64,000 nucleotides of DNA from Muricea muricata. Taxonomy: Eukaryota; Cnidaria; Anthozoa; Malacalcyonacea; Plexauridae. The notes below the pieces were generated by a model that was given only the letters and a program-made list of their open reading frames with translations, was not told the origin of the DNA and did not search any database. This document shows, piece after piece, positions 13,401 to 25,759 of this stretch; positions within the stretch are counted from its first letter, which is position 1; each line of letters opens with the position of its first letter. Both the position numbers and the translations under genes were made by a program. The DNA lies in NCBI GenBank assembly GCA_963855995.1, contig OY979731.1, forward strand, positions 1,885,001 to 1,949,000, read 5' to 3'.

Positions 13401-16264
13401 AAAGTATAAGAATATATGAGAATATATGAGTACATAAAAGTATAAGAATATATGAGTACATAAAAGTATAAGAATATATGAGAATATATGAGTACATAAA
13501 AGTATAAGAATATATGAGTACATAAAAGTATAAGAATATATGAGTACATAAAAGTATAAGAATATATGAGTACATAAAAGTATAAGAATATATGAGTACA
13601 TAAAAGTATAACAATATATGAGTACATAAAAGTATAACAATATATGAGAATATATGAGTACATAAAAGTATAAGAATATATGAGTACATAAAAGTATAAG
13701 AATATATGAGTACATAAAAGTATAAGAATATATGAGTACATAAAAGTATAAGAATATATGAGTACATAAAAGTATAAGAATATATGAGTACATAAAAGTA
13801 TAACAATATATGAGAATATATGAGTACATAAAAGTATAAGAATATATGAGTACATAAAAGTATAAGAATATATGAGTACATAAAAGTATAAGAATATATG
13901 AGTACATAAAAGTATAAGAATATATGAGTACATATAAGTGTAAAAGTGTGTAAAAGTTTGTAAAAGTGTGTAAAAGTGTGTAAAAGTGTGTAAAAGTGTG
14001 TAAAAGTGTGTAAAAGTGTGTAAAAGTGTGTAAAAGTGTGTAAAAGTGTGTAAAAGTGTGTAAAAGTTATTGAATTAGCTGTATATGAGTACATAAAAGT
14101 ATAAGTATATATGAGTACGTAAAAGTATAAGTATATATGAGTACGTAAAAGTATAAGTATATATGAGTACATAAAAGTATAAGTATATATGAGTACATAA
14201 AAGTATAAGTATATATGAGTACATAAAAGTATAAGTATATATGAGTACATAAAAGTATAAGTATATATGAGTGCATAAAAGTATAAGTATATATGAGTGC
14301 ATAAAAGTATAAGTATATATGAGTGCATAAAAGTATAAGTATATATGAGTGCGTAAAAGTATAAGTATATATGAGTGCATAAAAGTATAAGTATATATGA
14401 GTGCATAAAAGTATGAGTATATATGAGTGCATAAAAGTATGAGTTTATATGAGTGCATAAAAGTATAAGAATATATGAGTACATAAAAGTATAAGAATAT
14501 ATGAGTACATAAAAGTATAAGAATATATGAGTACATAAAAGTATAAGAATATATGAGTACATAAAAGTATGAGAATATATGAGTACGTAAAAGTATAAGA
14601 ATATATGAGTACATAAAAGTATAAGAATATATGAGAATATATGAGTACATAAAAGTATAAGAATATATGAGAATATATGAGTACATAAAAGTATAAGAAT
14701 ATATGAGTACATAAAAGTATAAGAATATATGAGTACATAAAAGTATAACAATATATGAGTACATATGAGTACATAAAAGTATAAGAATATATGAGAATAT
14801 ATGAGTACATAAAAGTATAAGAATATATGAGTACATAAAAGTATAAGAATATATGAGTACATAAAAGTATAAGAATATATGAGAATATATGAGTACATAA
14901 AAGTATAAGAATATATGAGTACATAAAAGTATAAGAATATATGAGAATATATGAGTACATAAAAGTATAAGAATATATGAGTACATAAAAGTATAAGAAT
15001 ATATGAGTACATAAAAGTATAAGAATATATGAGTACATAAAAGTATAAGAATATATGAGTACATAAAAGTATAAGAATATATGAGTACATAAAAGTATAA
15101 CAATATATGAGAATATATGAGTACATAAAAGTATAAGAATATATGAGTACATAAAAGTATAAGAATATATGAGTACATAAAAGTATAAGAATATATGAGT
15201 ACATAAAAGTATAAGAATATATGAGTACATAAAAGTATAAGAATATATGAGTACATATAAGTGTATAAGTGTGTATAAGTGTGTAAAAGTGTGTAACAGT
15301 GTGTAAAAGTTATTGAATTAGCTGTATATGAGTACATAAAAGTATAAGTATATATGAGTACATAAAAGTATAAGTATATATGAGTACATAAAAGTATAAG
15401 TATATATGAGTACATAAAAGTATAAGTATATATGAGTACATAAAAGTATAAGTATATATGAGTACATAAAAGTATAAGTATATATGAGTACATAAAAGTA
15501 TAAGTATATATGAGTACATAAAAGTATAAGTATATATGAGTGCATAAAAGTATAAGTATATATGAGTGCATAAAAGTATAAGTATATATGAGTGCATAAA
15601 AGTATAAGTATATATGAGTGCATAAAAGTATAAGTATATATGAGTGCATAAAAGTATAAGTATATATGAGTGCATAAAAGTATAAGTATATATGAGTGCA
15701 TAAAAGTATAAGTATATATGAGTGCATAAAAGTATAAGTATATATGAGTGCATAAAAGTATAAGTATATATGAGTGCATAAAAGTATGAGTATATATGAG
15801 TGCATAAAAGTATAAGAATATATGAGTACATAAAAGTATAAGAATATATGAGTACATAAAAGTATAAGAATATATGAGTACATAAAAGTATAAGAATATA
15901 TGAGTACATAAAAGTATGAGAATATATGAGTACATAAAAGTATAAGAATATATGAGTACATAAAAGTATAAGAATATATGAGAATATATGAGTACATAAA
16001 AGTATAAGAATATATGAGAATATATGAGTACATAAAAGTATAAGAATATATGAGTACATAAAAGTATAAGAATATATGAGTACATAAAAGTATAAGAATA
16101 TATGAGTACATAAAAGTATAAGAATATATGAGTACATAAAAGTATAAGAATATATGAGTACATAAAAGTGTAAGAATATATGAGTACATAAAAGTGTAAA
16201 AGTGTGTAAAAGTGTGTAAAAGTGTGTAAAAGTGTGTAAAAGTGTGTAAAAGTGTGTAAAAGTA
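10442..16264. repeat. 26-bp satellite in higher-order repeats
   Basis: The basic unit is about 26 bp (AGTATATATGAGTACATAAA then AGTATA). Three variants are ordered within each block: AGTATATATGAGTACA first, AGTATATATGAGTGCA next, and AGAATATATGAGTACA last. Each block opens with a GTGTAAAA octamer run and a unique spacer, TTATTGAATTAGCTG, at 10466, 11107, 12578, 14067 and 15310, giving block lengths of 641, 1471, 1489 and 1243 bp. Three 26-bp units equal 78 bp and the minus strand has no stops, which creates open frames of up to 930 codons. Confidence 0.95.
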
Positions 16265-18945
16265 TATTAGAGTATAAAAGTAGAAGTGTATAGAAGTGAA
16301 AAAATATATAAGTATATAAAAGTAAAAAAATATATAAGTATATAATTAAAAAAATATATAAGTATATAAAAGATTATAAGAGTATAAGTATATAAAAGTG
16401 TATAAAAGTATTAGTGTATATGACTATATAAAAGTATAAGTATATATGAGTATATAAAAGTATATGTGTATATGAGTACATAAAAGTATATAAATATATA
16501 AAAGTATAAATATATAAGTAAAAAATATATAAGTAAATAAAAGATTATAAGAGTATAAGTAAATAAAAGATTATAAGAGTATAAGTAAATAAAAGATTAT
16601 AAGAGTATAAGTAAATAAAAGATTAACAAAGTATAAGTAATTAAAAGAGTATAAGTAAATAAAAGATTATAAGAGTATAAGTAAATAAAAGATTATAAGA
16701 GTATAAGTAAATAAAAGTGTATAAAAGTATAAGTGTATAAAAGTATAAGTGTATAAAAGTAGAAGTGTATAAAAGTATAAGTGTATAGAACTATATAAAA
16801 GTATAAGTGTAAAAATATATAAGTGTAAAAATATATAAGTATATAAAAGTATAAGTATATATATGAGTATATAAAAGATTATAAAAGTATAAGTGTATAA
16901 AAGTAAAAAATATTCAAGTATATAAAAGTACAAGTATAAAAAGTACAAGTACAAGTATATAAAAGTACAAGTGCAAGTATATAAAAGTACAAGTGCAAGT
17001 ACATAAAAGTAAAAGTACAAGTGCAAGTATATAAATGTACAAGTATATATGAGTATGTAAAAGTATAAAAATATATAAGTAAAAAATATATAAGTATATA
17101 AAAGAATATAAAAGTATAAGTGTATAAAAGTATAAGTGTTTAAAAGTAAAAAAGTAAAAAAATAAATAAATACATAAAAGTATAAGTATAAAAATATATA
17201 AGTAAAAAATATATAAGTATATAAAAGAATATTAAAGTATAAATGTATAAAGTATAAGTGTATAAAAGTATAAGTGTATAAAAGTATAGGTGTTAGAAGT
17301 GAAAAATATATAAGTATATAAAAGTATAAGTATATAAAAGTTTATAAAAGTATATAAGTATAAAAGTACATAAAAGTACAAGTACATATGAGTATGTAAA
17401 AGTATAAGGATATATGAGTATATTAAAGTATAAGTATATAAAAGTATATAAAAGTATAAGTATATATGAGTACATAAAAGTATAAGTATATATGAGCACA
17501 TAAAAATATGTAAGTATATAGAAGTGTAAGTATATATATGAGTATATAAAAATATATAAGTATATAAAAGATTATGAAAGTATAAGTATATAAAATTATA
17601 AAAATATATAAGTATATAAAAGTATAAGTACATATGAGTATGTAAAAGTATAAGTATAAAAGTATAAGTATATATGAGTATATAAAAGTATAAGTATATA
17701 TGAGTATATAAAAGTATAAGTATATATGAGTATATAAAAGTATAAGTATATATGAGTATATAAAAGTATAAGTATATATGAGTATATAAAAGTATAAGTA
17801 TATAAAAGCAAAAGTATATATGAGTACATAAAAGTATAAGAATATACAAGTACATAAAAGTACAAGTATATAAGTATATAAAAGTATATAAGTATATAAA
17901 AGTATAAGTATACATAAGTACATAAAAGTATAAGTATATATATAAGTATATAAAAGTAAAAAAATACATAAGTATATAAAAGTGTATAAAAGTGTAAGTG
18001 TATAAAAGTATAAGTGTATAGAAGTGAAAAAATATATAAGTATATAAAAGTATGAGTGTAAAAATATATAAGTATATAAAAGCATAAGTATATATGAGTA
18101 CATAAAAGTACAAGTATATATGAGTACATAAAAGTATACGTACGTATATATGAGTACATAAAAGTATACGTATATATGAGTACATGAAAGTATACGTATA
18201 TATGAGTACATAAAAGTATAAGAATATACGAGTATATAAATGTATAAGTATATATAGGAGTATATAAAAGTAAAAAAATATATAAGTATATAAAAGATTA
18301 TAAGTATGTAAAAGATTATAAGTATGTAAAAGATTATAAGTATATAAAAGATTATAAGTATATAAAAGATTATAAGTATATAAAAGATTATAAGTATGTA
18401 AAAGATTATAAGTATATAAAAGATTATAAGTATATAAAAGATTATAAGTGTATAAAAGTATAGGTGTTAGGAGTGAAAAAATATGAAAGTATAAGTATAA
18501 AAATATATCAGTATAAAAATATATAAGTACATGAAAGTACAAGTACATGAAAGTACAAGTATATATTATGAGTATGTAAAAGTATAAGTATATAAAAGTA
18601 TAAGTATATAAAAGCATAGGTGTATAGAAGTGAAAAAATATATAAGTATATAAAAGTACAAGTATATAAAAGTACAAGTACATGAAAGTACAAGTACATA
18701 TGAGTACATAAAAGTATAAAAATATATAAGTATATAAAAGTATAAGTATATATATGAGTATATAAGAGTATAAAAATATATAAGTATATAAAAGATTATG
18801 AAAGTATAAGTATATAAAATTATAAAAATATATAAGTATATAAAAGTATAAGTACATAAAAGTATACAAATATATAAGTACATAAAAGTATAAAAATATA
18901 TAAGTATATAAAAGTATAAATAAAGTAAATATTATATACTCTGAT
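16265..18945. repeat. Degenerate AT-rich tandem repeats related to the 26-bp satellite
   Basis: A long stretch of AAAAGTATAAGTATATATGA-type units with irregular length. It includes a cleaner subarray at about 18290-18450 (18-bp unit ATTATAAGTATATAAAAG) and one at 16550-16700 (AAATAAAAGATTATAAGAGT). The stop-free minus frame of 545 codons at 17232-18869 is low complexity and not a gene. Confidence 0.9.
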
Positions 18946-19202
18946 ACGACAGCAATATTAAAGACTGTATACAGTACAAAAGGCTATACACAGAACTAAT
19001 ATAATGCCAATGTACAACTACAAGCTAATAATGCCAATATTGGCATTTATTAAGTTTAAGACCAACACTGACCACAAGACTAATACAAGACATATTAAGA
19101 CTAATTACACGACTAAAGATAATTCTCGTATAACTATCACAAGACTATAATATAATTGTAACCTAAAAAATTTAAGTAAATATAACTATAAGGAAGCTGT
19201 AC

Positions 19203-19250
<48 letters not shown>

Positions 19251-19463
19251 CTATATTGTAACTAACTATAAATGTAGAATACAAATGTCAATAAATAAGA
19301 CAGTTGTGCAAAGACAAATACAAGACATCTAAATACAAAACACTATTGGTCACATGCTTGATGGTCAACTTATGCATAAAGCCAGTAAAATTCACAACTT
19401 GCACGAAGAATATTATAATCAGACGTAAATAAAACAACAACTGTGACTTCTCTATAAAATATC
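18946..19463. other. AT-rich spacer with a (TA)n microsatellite
   Basis: Holds a pure TA dinucleotide run at about 19206-19249 and no coding signal. Confidence 0.8.
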
Positions 19464-19535
19464 AACCCCGACGAGGAATCGAACCCCGGTCACCCGCCTA
19501 ATAGGTGGGGATACTCACCACTATACTATCAGGGA
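19464..19535 (-). tRNA. tRNA-Asp-like sequence, probable pseudogene (anticodon reads ATT)
   Basis: The minus strand folds as a full cloverleaf: acceptor TCCCTGA/TCGGGGT (one mismatch at 1:72), A box TAGTATAGTGGTGAGTA, and B box GGTTCGATTCC. The D arm and layout match eukaryotic tRNA-Asp. The anticodon stem CCCAC/GCGGG has one mismatch, and the loop CTATTAG gives anticodon ATT instead of GTC. This suggests decay or a tRNA-derived repeat. No intron. Confidence 0.6.
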
Positions 19536-20380
19536 TGTCGGTTATCAAGTAGAGAATAAAACTCAAATACTATATAGCAAGACTACAATCAAACTACAAC
19601 CATAGTCCAGACTCGCATTGTTATTTGATTGTTCAACGCTTAAACATTTATAATTCTTTATGAAATGGGCGTGCACTGATAATATAGTTATCATATTCCG
19701 ATTGGAAAATGCGTATTTTACCCGCTTCATTCAAGCTTGGCATGAAGTGTGTTGGCTTCATTAAATCTGTGACAATCAGACTTACTGCAAATGTAATGCA
19801 AGTCTTAGTTGTTAATTTTCTCTATATGCAAGTCGTTTACCTATCAATTTTCTACATGCAAGTATTTCAACGGTTCGTTCTATCTAGAAAAGTCTTTTAG
19901 TTGTCGATCCTGTAGGTATATTGGATCTGTGTATGAAAACTCTATTAGCAGTTGATTCTCACTATAACTGTTTTAGATGTACATTCTCAAAAACAAGTCT
20001 TTTTGGGCCCACATAAAAAGTGTTTTTTCCCCTCTACTCTAAAATATTTTAATCAGGCTCTACCAAAACATTTCCAATCTATACGAAGTTAAAATGATAA
20101 ATGAAATATTGAATGCAGCAAAATTAGTTAATATAAACATAACAATGAGAATCGAACACCCAAAATGCAATTTAATAAACCTTTGCATTTAATATATAAT
20201 CTATAAAATTTTCAGACAAACTTCAGCAAGATTACAAAAATTTGTTACAAATAGCAGAAAAATACTTCCATATTTCCTGTACAAAACACACAGGTATCAC
20301 CCAAATAAGTGAGTAATGAAACTACAACTAAGTAAAACTACATGATGATAAAATTATATAAATATTAGATAGCTCAGCAA
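19536..20380. other. No recognisable gene
   Basis: AT-rich sequence. The short open frame at 19709-19900 is not supported by any motif. Confidence 0.5.
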
Positions 20381-20384
20381 CTAT

Positions 20385-21475
20385 AGAGATATTGAATAAT
20401 AATAACTATAAATACATTGACTAATAACTACAGATAAATGTAAACTAATAGTAACTACGAATACATGTAAACGAATAACTACAGATACATGTGCACTAAT
20501 AACTACTTGTATCCATATACATATATGTAGACCAATAATAACCATAGATATATCAACTAATTATGACTATAAATATATCAACCCATAATAACTACAAATA
20601 TATCGACTGCTAATGACTGTAAATATACCATATCAACCCACAATAACCATAAATATATCACCCAATAATAACCATAGATATGTCGACTAATAATAACTAT
20701 ACAGTAGATTTATCGAATAATAATAACTATAAATATATCCACCTATACTAGATAGTGTATTAACGGCCATACAGCTTAATTGTGTCATTTACAAATATAT
20801 AAGATATATAATGCATTAATTAGAATAATATAAATTTAAAATATACCTACAAATTGATGTTACAAAAGCTTAACACTAAAATTACATTGGCTTAAATTAG
20901 TAGTCCTAGAAATGAACATATTCTTAAATCTGTCAGTATTGGTTTCAAACCGTTCAAACATCCTAGTGTAGGAAACCTGAAAACCAGTACACAATATTCC
21001 AAGATGGGCCTGATAACTGTACAGCAGAAGTTTACAATATCTTTCAGACTGAATTTTGCACGCTTTAGTAAAATAATGAAATAAATACGTTTGTTAGCCT
21101 TTTTTATGACTTCGTTGATATGATCCGTCCATTTGAGGATACCGGAGTTAGTGAGGCTTAAGATTTTTGCGTTTTTGATGACCGACAATTTCCTCCCATT
21201 AACTGTCAGGGGGTGAAAGCTCTGTTTCGTAGTTTTAAAGTCGATTGGAGTTCTTTACATTTAAATGTAATGAGATGTAATCTGTTGGAACTTAACTATA
21301 GATATATCCAATAATAACGATAAATATATCAACTTATAATGGCTATAAATATATCCACATAAAATAACTATAGATATCTCATTAATAATAACTATAAATA
21401 TATCGACTAATAATAACTATAAATATATCAAACTATGATAACCATAGATATGTCAATCAATAATAACTACAGCTA
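20385..21475. repeat. About 28-bp AT satellite split by a retrotransposon fragment
   Basis: Units such as TAATAACTATAAATATATC fill 20385-20745 and resume at 21290-21475. The intervening 0.5 kb carries a reverse-transcriptase fragment. This order suggests insertion into an existing array. Confidence 0.75.
20892..21260 (-). pseudogene. Non-LTR reverse transcriptase C-terminal fragment
   Basis: The minus frame reads PIDFKTTKQSFHPLTVNGRK then SVIKNAKIL, WTDHINEVIKKANKRIYFI, LLKRAKFSLKDIV and VIRPILEYC. This is the familiar post-catalytic region of non-LTR reverse transcriptases (W-x-x-HI, K-A-x-x-R-x-Y, IRPxLEY). Sequence upstream (KCKEL) and downstream continues only after frameshifts, so the copy is dead. 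Whether it belongs to the same family as the element at 1-760 cannot be told, because the two pieces do not overlap. Confidence 0.8.
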
Positions 21476-21479
21476 ATTA

Positions 21480-22935
21480 CGTATGATCAGTCTGCAGAAA
21501 CCATGAACAAAACATGGAAACATTTTATGTTTCTACGACAACCAAACCAAGCCTCGTCGATGAAGAGATAACAACACTACACGTTCAGGGCAATCTTTCA
21601 ATATTTTAACACAAACTGGCACAACAAAGAAATACGTTTGTCTCCTATCAGAAGACAGAACATTATTTTTTATGTTAAAAGGCTCATGCCTTAACAACTC
21701 GAAAGTAAAGTCTGCATTCAGAAAATAGAACAAACCAGTCACTTTGTTTGTTTCTTTTCATTTTGTAATCTCACCATCTTGTTACAACATTTCATTAAAA
21801 TGCAGTGAGTATTTTGATAGGAAACAGATTTCTCTTCAATTTCTTTGCATCTTTTTTGGTAAATGGGGTGTGACCCGCGCAACTGAACTGTCTACAATGC
21901 TCTAACTACACATGCACTGTTCCACGCGAGCCCTAGCTGCTGCGCATTATAATACCCCTGAATATGGCATCTCATCATGCCCCTAACTTAACATAACACT
22001 TATGAGGCACCATAAACAGGGGTTGACCACTTACATCTTTCGTTGTTGTCTGCGTTGCCCCACGCCAAGAGAAACCTAGACACTGGTAGCGGACTTCGTC
22101 ATGAAGCTAGCCCAGCTAACCAATGTGCATGCTTTTACCTGCTACGGAAGATTCACTGAAAGGGCCCCCTCTTCTTCTTGTATTTTACACAGCTTCTCTC
22201 TTCTTACAGGTACCACTTGTACCCTCTACGCTATGGGTACCATTTGTACCCTCCTAACCCCAAGGAAAACTTTGCCAGTTCTTGACAAAGTGCCTGCCAG
22301 TCCAACTTCATTACTTCTGCATGGCACTCGCATCATTTCAAATGGTACAACATTCGTAGTTTTTGAATGGATCAAAATCTGGCAAAGCTTTGCTTGCACA
22401 CATCCTAGGTCTGATGATCCTGTCTAAACTAGGATGGCACGCCCTAACGCAGCTAAAGCCCATTTTCCAGCAGACAAATATGTTCACGCAAGCAAGGTGG
22501 AATAAAAAACAATCAGGTTGATAACATGGTGATTCTGTGTCACATGAACACACTCACCACATGAAAAATGACCTTTATGCACCTAAGCCTCAGAAAGAGC
22601 TTGTTTATTTGTCATAACAAAATAACGTAGGTCCAAAAATTTCGCCAGCCGAATTACTAACAATACGTAAAGTATTTAAATCAAACTCACTCAAGACCTT
22701 GGGGCCTTTTGAGGCCTTTTGAGGCCCCTTTCCATTATGACACCCCAGTCAACAAAAAAACCAGAAAAACAACTTTTATTCAAACATTTTATAAATTAAA
22801 ATATCATGGCCACAAATTTTGAAATATACTATGAATTTCATTCCCCAACGAACCACCTTCCCTCAAAATGCAAAAATTTATCATAGTTTGTGCAGTATTA
22901 ATAACCCAAGCCTTACTTTGATCGAATAAAACATG
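21480..22935. other. No recognisable gene
   Basis: Open frames at 21533-21742 (minus) and 22101-22427 (plus) lack motifs, splice context or family resemblance. Confidence 0.5.
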
Positions 22936-22939
22936 AAAG

Positions 22940-23560
22940 GTAAATCACCTTTTCCATCTTCACATTACAGTAAAAGCCAGCTATCAAGACGGCCACGTGG
23001 CGAGCCTTGTTCGAAATTTTTCATCTCCATTCTTCAATAAAAGATAAATTTACAATTAAACACACATTTCACACGAATTCTATTTTACGCATATTAAAAA
23101 AAGCTGCACACTACAAATACAAACTAGAACGAAAGTAAATTACCTTCGCAGACATCAGTCTTCACATTGAACGCCAACGACAATGTCAGTCGCTTCGTGC
23201 TGTATATTACAACAAATTCATCTTTCTAAAATAACATAAAATAAAAGCTAAAATAACATTTAAAACACATTTCAAACGCGACTACCTAAAAGTAAATTAC
23301 ATTTTAAGACGAATCTTCACCTCAAAAGCGAGCCACAAAGTCAACCGCTAGCGTACTGTACAACAAACGCCATACAAGGAAAACAAATTCAAACATGGCG
23401 ACTGCTGTTCCAGATTTGCCGTCTTCAATTGAGGCTTAAAACAACATTTACAAAAACAATTTCGCGACGAAACATTTCAAATTACCTTCGAACAACAACA
23501 ATCCACGTTCTACTTCGCTTTGAGAAGCCATAAAATCACAATTTTAAAACAAATATAAAC
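22940..23560 (-). repeat. Diverged tandem units, several with an exon-donor-like end
   Basis: About three or four related units of 150-200 bp on the minus strand, most ending in an AAG|GTAATTT-like donor at about 23144 and 23486, with a changed site near 23300. They share AAACACACATTTCA- and AAAGTAAATTAC-like flanks. The most gene-like copy is listed separately. Confidence 0.45.
23486..23531 (-). CDS. Possible first coding exon, unknown gene
   Basis: ATG at 23529-23531 opens MASQSEVERGLLLFE and ends at GAAG|GTAATT, a plausible phase-1 donor. Similar units lie downstream on the same strand, so these could be alternative or duplicated first exons. No second exon was identified, so the call is tentative. 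Confidence 0.3.
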
Positions 23561-23589
23561 TCTAAAGGAACCTTAGCGTCCTCTTACAT

Positions 23590-24170
23590 CAGCAGCAACA
23601 CGAGATGACCTGTCACGAGATCATCAAAAGGATTACCTGTGACGTTGGGAAGCACGTGACTTCATTTGCATTTCTCAAAAGAAATAATAAGATAACGGGT
23701 TGCCCTGTCCAGCCAACTTGCACCCCCACACCGGTGAGATTTGGACAATGACCTTGATTGGGGCTTGACCCAATGTAAGTAACGGGCCGCACCCCGCTCT
23801 CAGCCAGTGCCCTCCCACCCACACCTCAAGGTGATCAGTCCGTTGATGTAAGTGACTAGGCAACACACTGTATCAATGCGTATCGTATTTAACAACCTAT
23901 TACAGCAACACTCTGAAGATTGTGGGAGCCTCTTTGCGCTGACACCCGCATCATCATTAACAACACGCATGTGCAAACAAACAAACGGCAACTGCTCTAT
24001 ATACCAACGATGATTAATTACATTACATGAAGTTACAGTTTTTGGTAATATTTCCTAAAAACAACGAAACAAAAACCACAAGTCAAAACCAACAACTATA
24101 ACTTCAAGAAAACTTTTGGCAGAAAGCTCACAATTATATTAAAAAAAAAAGAAGAGAAAAAAAAAAGAAC
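23590..24170. other. No recognisable gene
   Basis: The overlapping minus-strand open frames at 23613-23991 resemble translations of a repeat rather than a protein family. Confidence 0.45.
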
Positions 24171-24177
24171 AGTGCTG

Positions 24178-24245
24178 CAAGCCCGGGATTCGAACCCGCA
24201 CCAAAAGCACGAAAGCAAATGCATCGCTCAATCACGAGTATGATT
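24178..24245 (-). pseudogene. tRNA-derived fragment
   Basis: The minus strand has a perfect B box (GGGTTCGAATCCC) with a T-stem, but the D arm and anticodon arm are poor. An A-rich tract lies beside it at about 24140-24170, as in a tRNA-derived SINE. Confidence 0.45.
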
Positions 24246-24715
24246 TGGCATTAATTGCACGACTTGATTCGTTCTATTACTTGTTAGTTGTGTACTGTAA
24301 CTGGATGTAGTAGTATACCGGATACTACTGTAATCAATTTGGTCAGACAAAATATAATTTAAAAGGTCAAAATTTTCAAAATCCCCAAATTCATCCATTT
24401 TGATAAATTTTACAGCAAAAACGAAAACAATTCATGATGGTTAAATCGCCTAAATGCTGATTGGCTAGTGGTAAATACTAGCGTGATTTTCATTGGCTGT
24501 GGGCAAGGCTGCGATTACAGCTCCCAGAGGGTGCGATTAATGCTCTAATATCATTTTTCTAATTTCTTTGTTTACTCGATTCTGATTGCCTAAGAACTGT
24601 GCGCCGATTAAAAATTAATCGGCACGGATCGCCAGCCCCACGGGGCATGGGACTTCTCAAAACTAAAAACATAAACAAATCGGTGAAATATTTTTTTTAA
24701 AAAATTTATATTAAT

Positions 24716-24852
24716 AGGCAATTACACTAGTCCTCGAAGTATCAATAAAAAATCACATTTGTGTTTGGCGAAATGTTTATAATATATTATAAGCATTTCG
24801 CCAAACACTCGTGTCACTTTTCATTAATACTTCGATGACCGTGTAGTTTCCT
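24716..24852. mobile_element. Fold-back (MITE-like) element
   Basis: The two halves are inverted copies of about 58 bp: CCTCGAAGTATCAAT...GTGTTTGGCGAAATG, and CATTTCGCCAAACAC...ATTAATACTTCGATG. A 16-bp AT loop (TTTATAATATATTATA) separates them. Confidence 0.8.
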
Positions 24853-25481
24853 ATAACAAATCGCACTCCTGTAAACCAATGAAATTGAAGTATTTGCCAC
24901 TGATTACAGTGGGATTATAAACTGTTTACTAATTTATGCAAGAATGTGTGGTAGAGCTTGATTTTATAATATGAACGAGAAATAAAGGGTTTCCTATGAA
25001 TTTTTAAATAATTAAACATACATCAAAAGTTCATTTGCTTTCTACACGGGAAAAAGCTTGGTATGTTTTCTTCTCAATTCAACCAAATATTATTGATTCA
25101 CAACTTAATTTCTTTCTGTTTTCGCAATTGATCTTTCCCCAACCAGTGTGCATTTAGAGTAGGGTTTTTTTCCTCTAGCCAGAGACGTAGAAGAAAATAG
25201 CTTGCCCTGTGGTGGGCAATTAGCCTATAATATTTCCAAATTGTTGGGGAGGGGCAAAGGTACGTCTGGAATTCAGTCATGGCCCACTTAGCAGTGTGAC
25301 ATTTATACTGGATAGTGCATCGTAATACAAAACCCTAATAAGACTGAAGCCGGAAACACGTCATATTTTGGGCACGCCCATAGTGAATGGCCCCATTCAA
25401 GGAGTGAATCGATGTAGTTTCTTTGAAAGGAACGCTTTAGAAAGCTTTCGCCTTAAAGCGTAAAATTTTTGTTTTTAAATT

Positions 25482-25700
25482 CGTCCTGTAATTGTTAAGT
25501 TTGGTTGTAAAATATTGTAAAATGGTGAAAATATAGTAATTCAAAGTTTGCAAATTTTGTGTATTTTTGTATTGCGTGGGAAAAAACATTTCCACATAGT
25601 GGTAACGCTTTTCCAAAATTTACAGGACTATTTTTTCCACATTTTATACTATTTTGCAACCAAACGTCACAATTGTATGAAATTTAGGATACTTTTTTTT
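25482..25700. mobile_element. Fold-back fragment, same family as 49740-50145
   Basis: Shares AAAATATAGTAATTCAAAG-like, GCAAATTTTGTGTA and TTTTGTATT sequence with the intronic element at 49.7-50.1 kb. GTTTGGTTGTAAAATATTGT at its left is matched by an inverted TTTTGCAACCAAAC at 25651-25664. Confidence 0.55.
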
Positions 25701-25759
25701 GATTTTCCGAATTCAAAATTTTGTCTAATAGGGAAATTGTCTATCAAGTTTTGAAGCTC

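Noticed and set aside
10466-16189. Minus-strand open frames of 500-930 codons (MYSYILILLCTHIF-type repeats)
   Set aside because: They exactly follow the 26-bp satellite period, are open in several frames at once and have no domain; satellite artefact.
17232-18883. 545-codon and shorter minus frames rich in Tyr/Leu/Ile
   Set aside because: Translations of degenerate AT tandem repeats.
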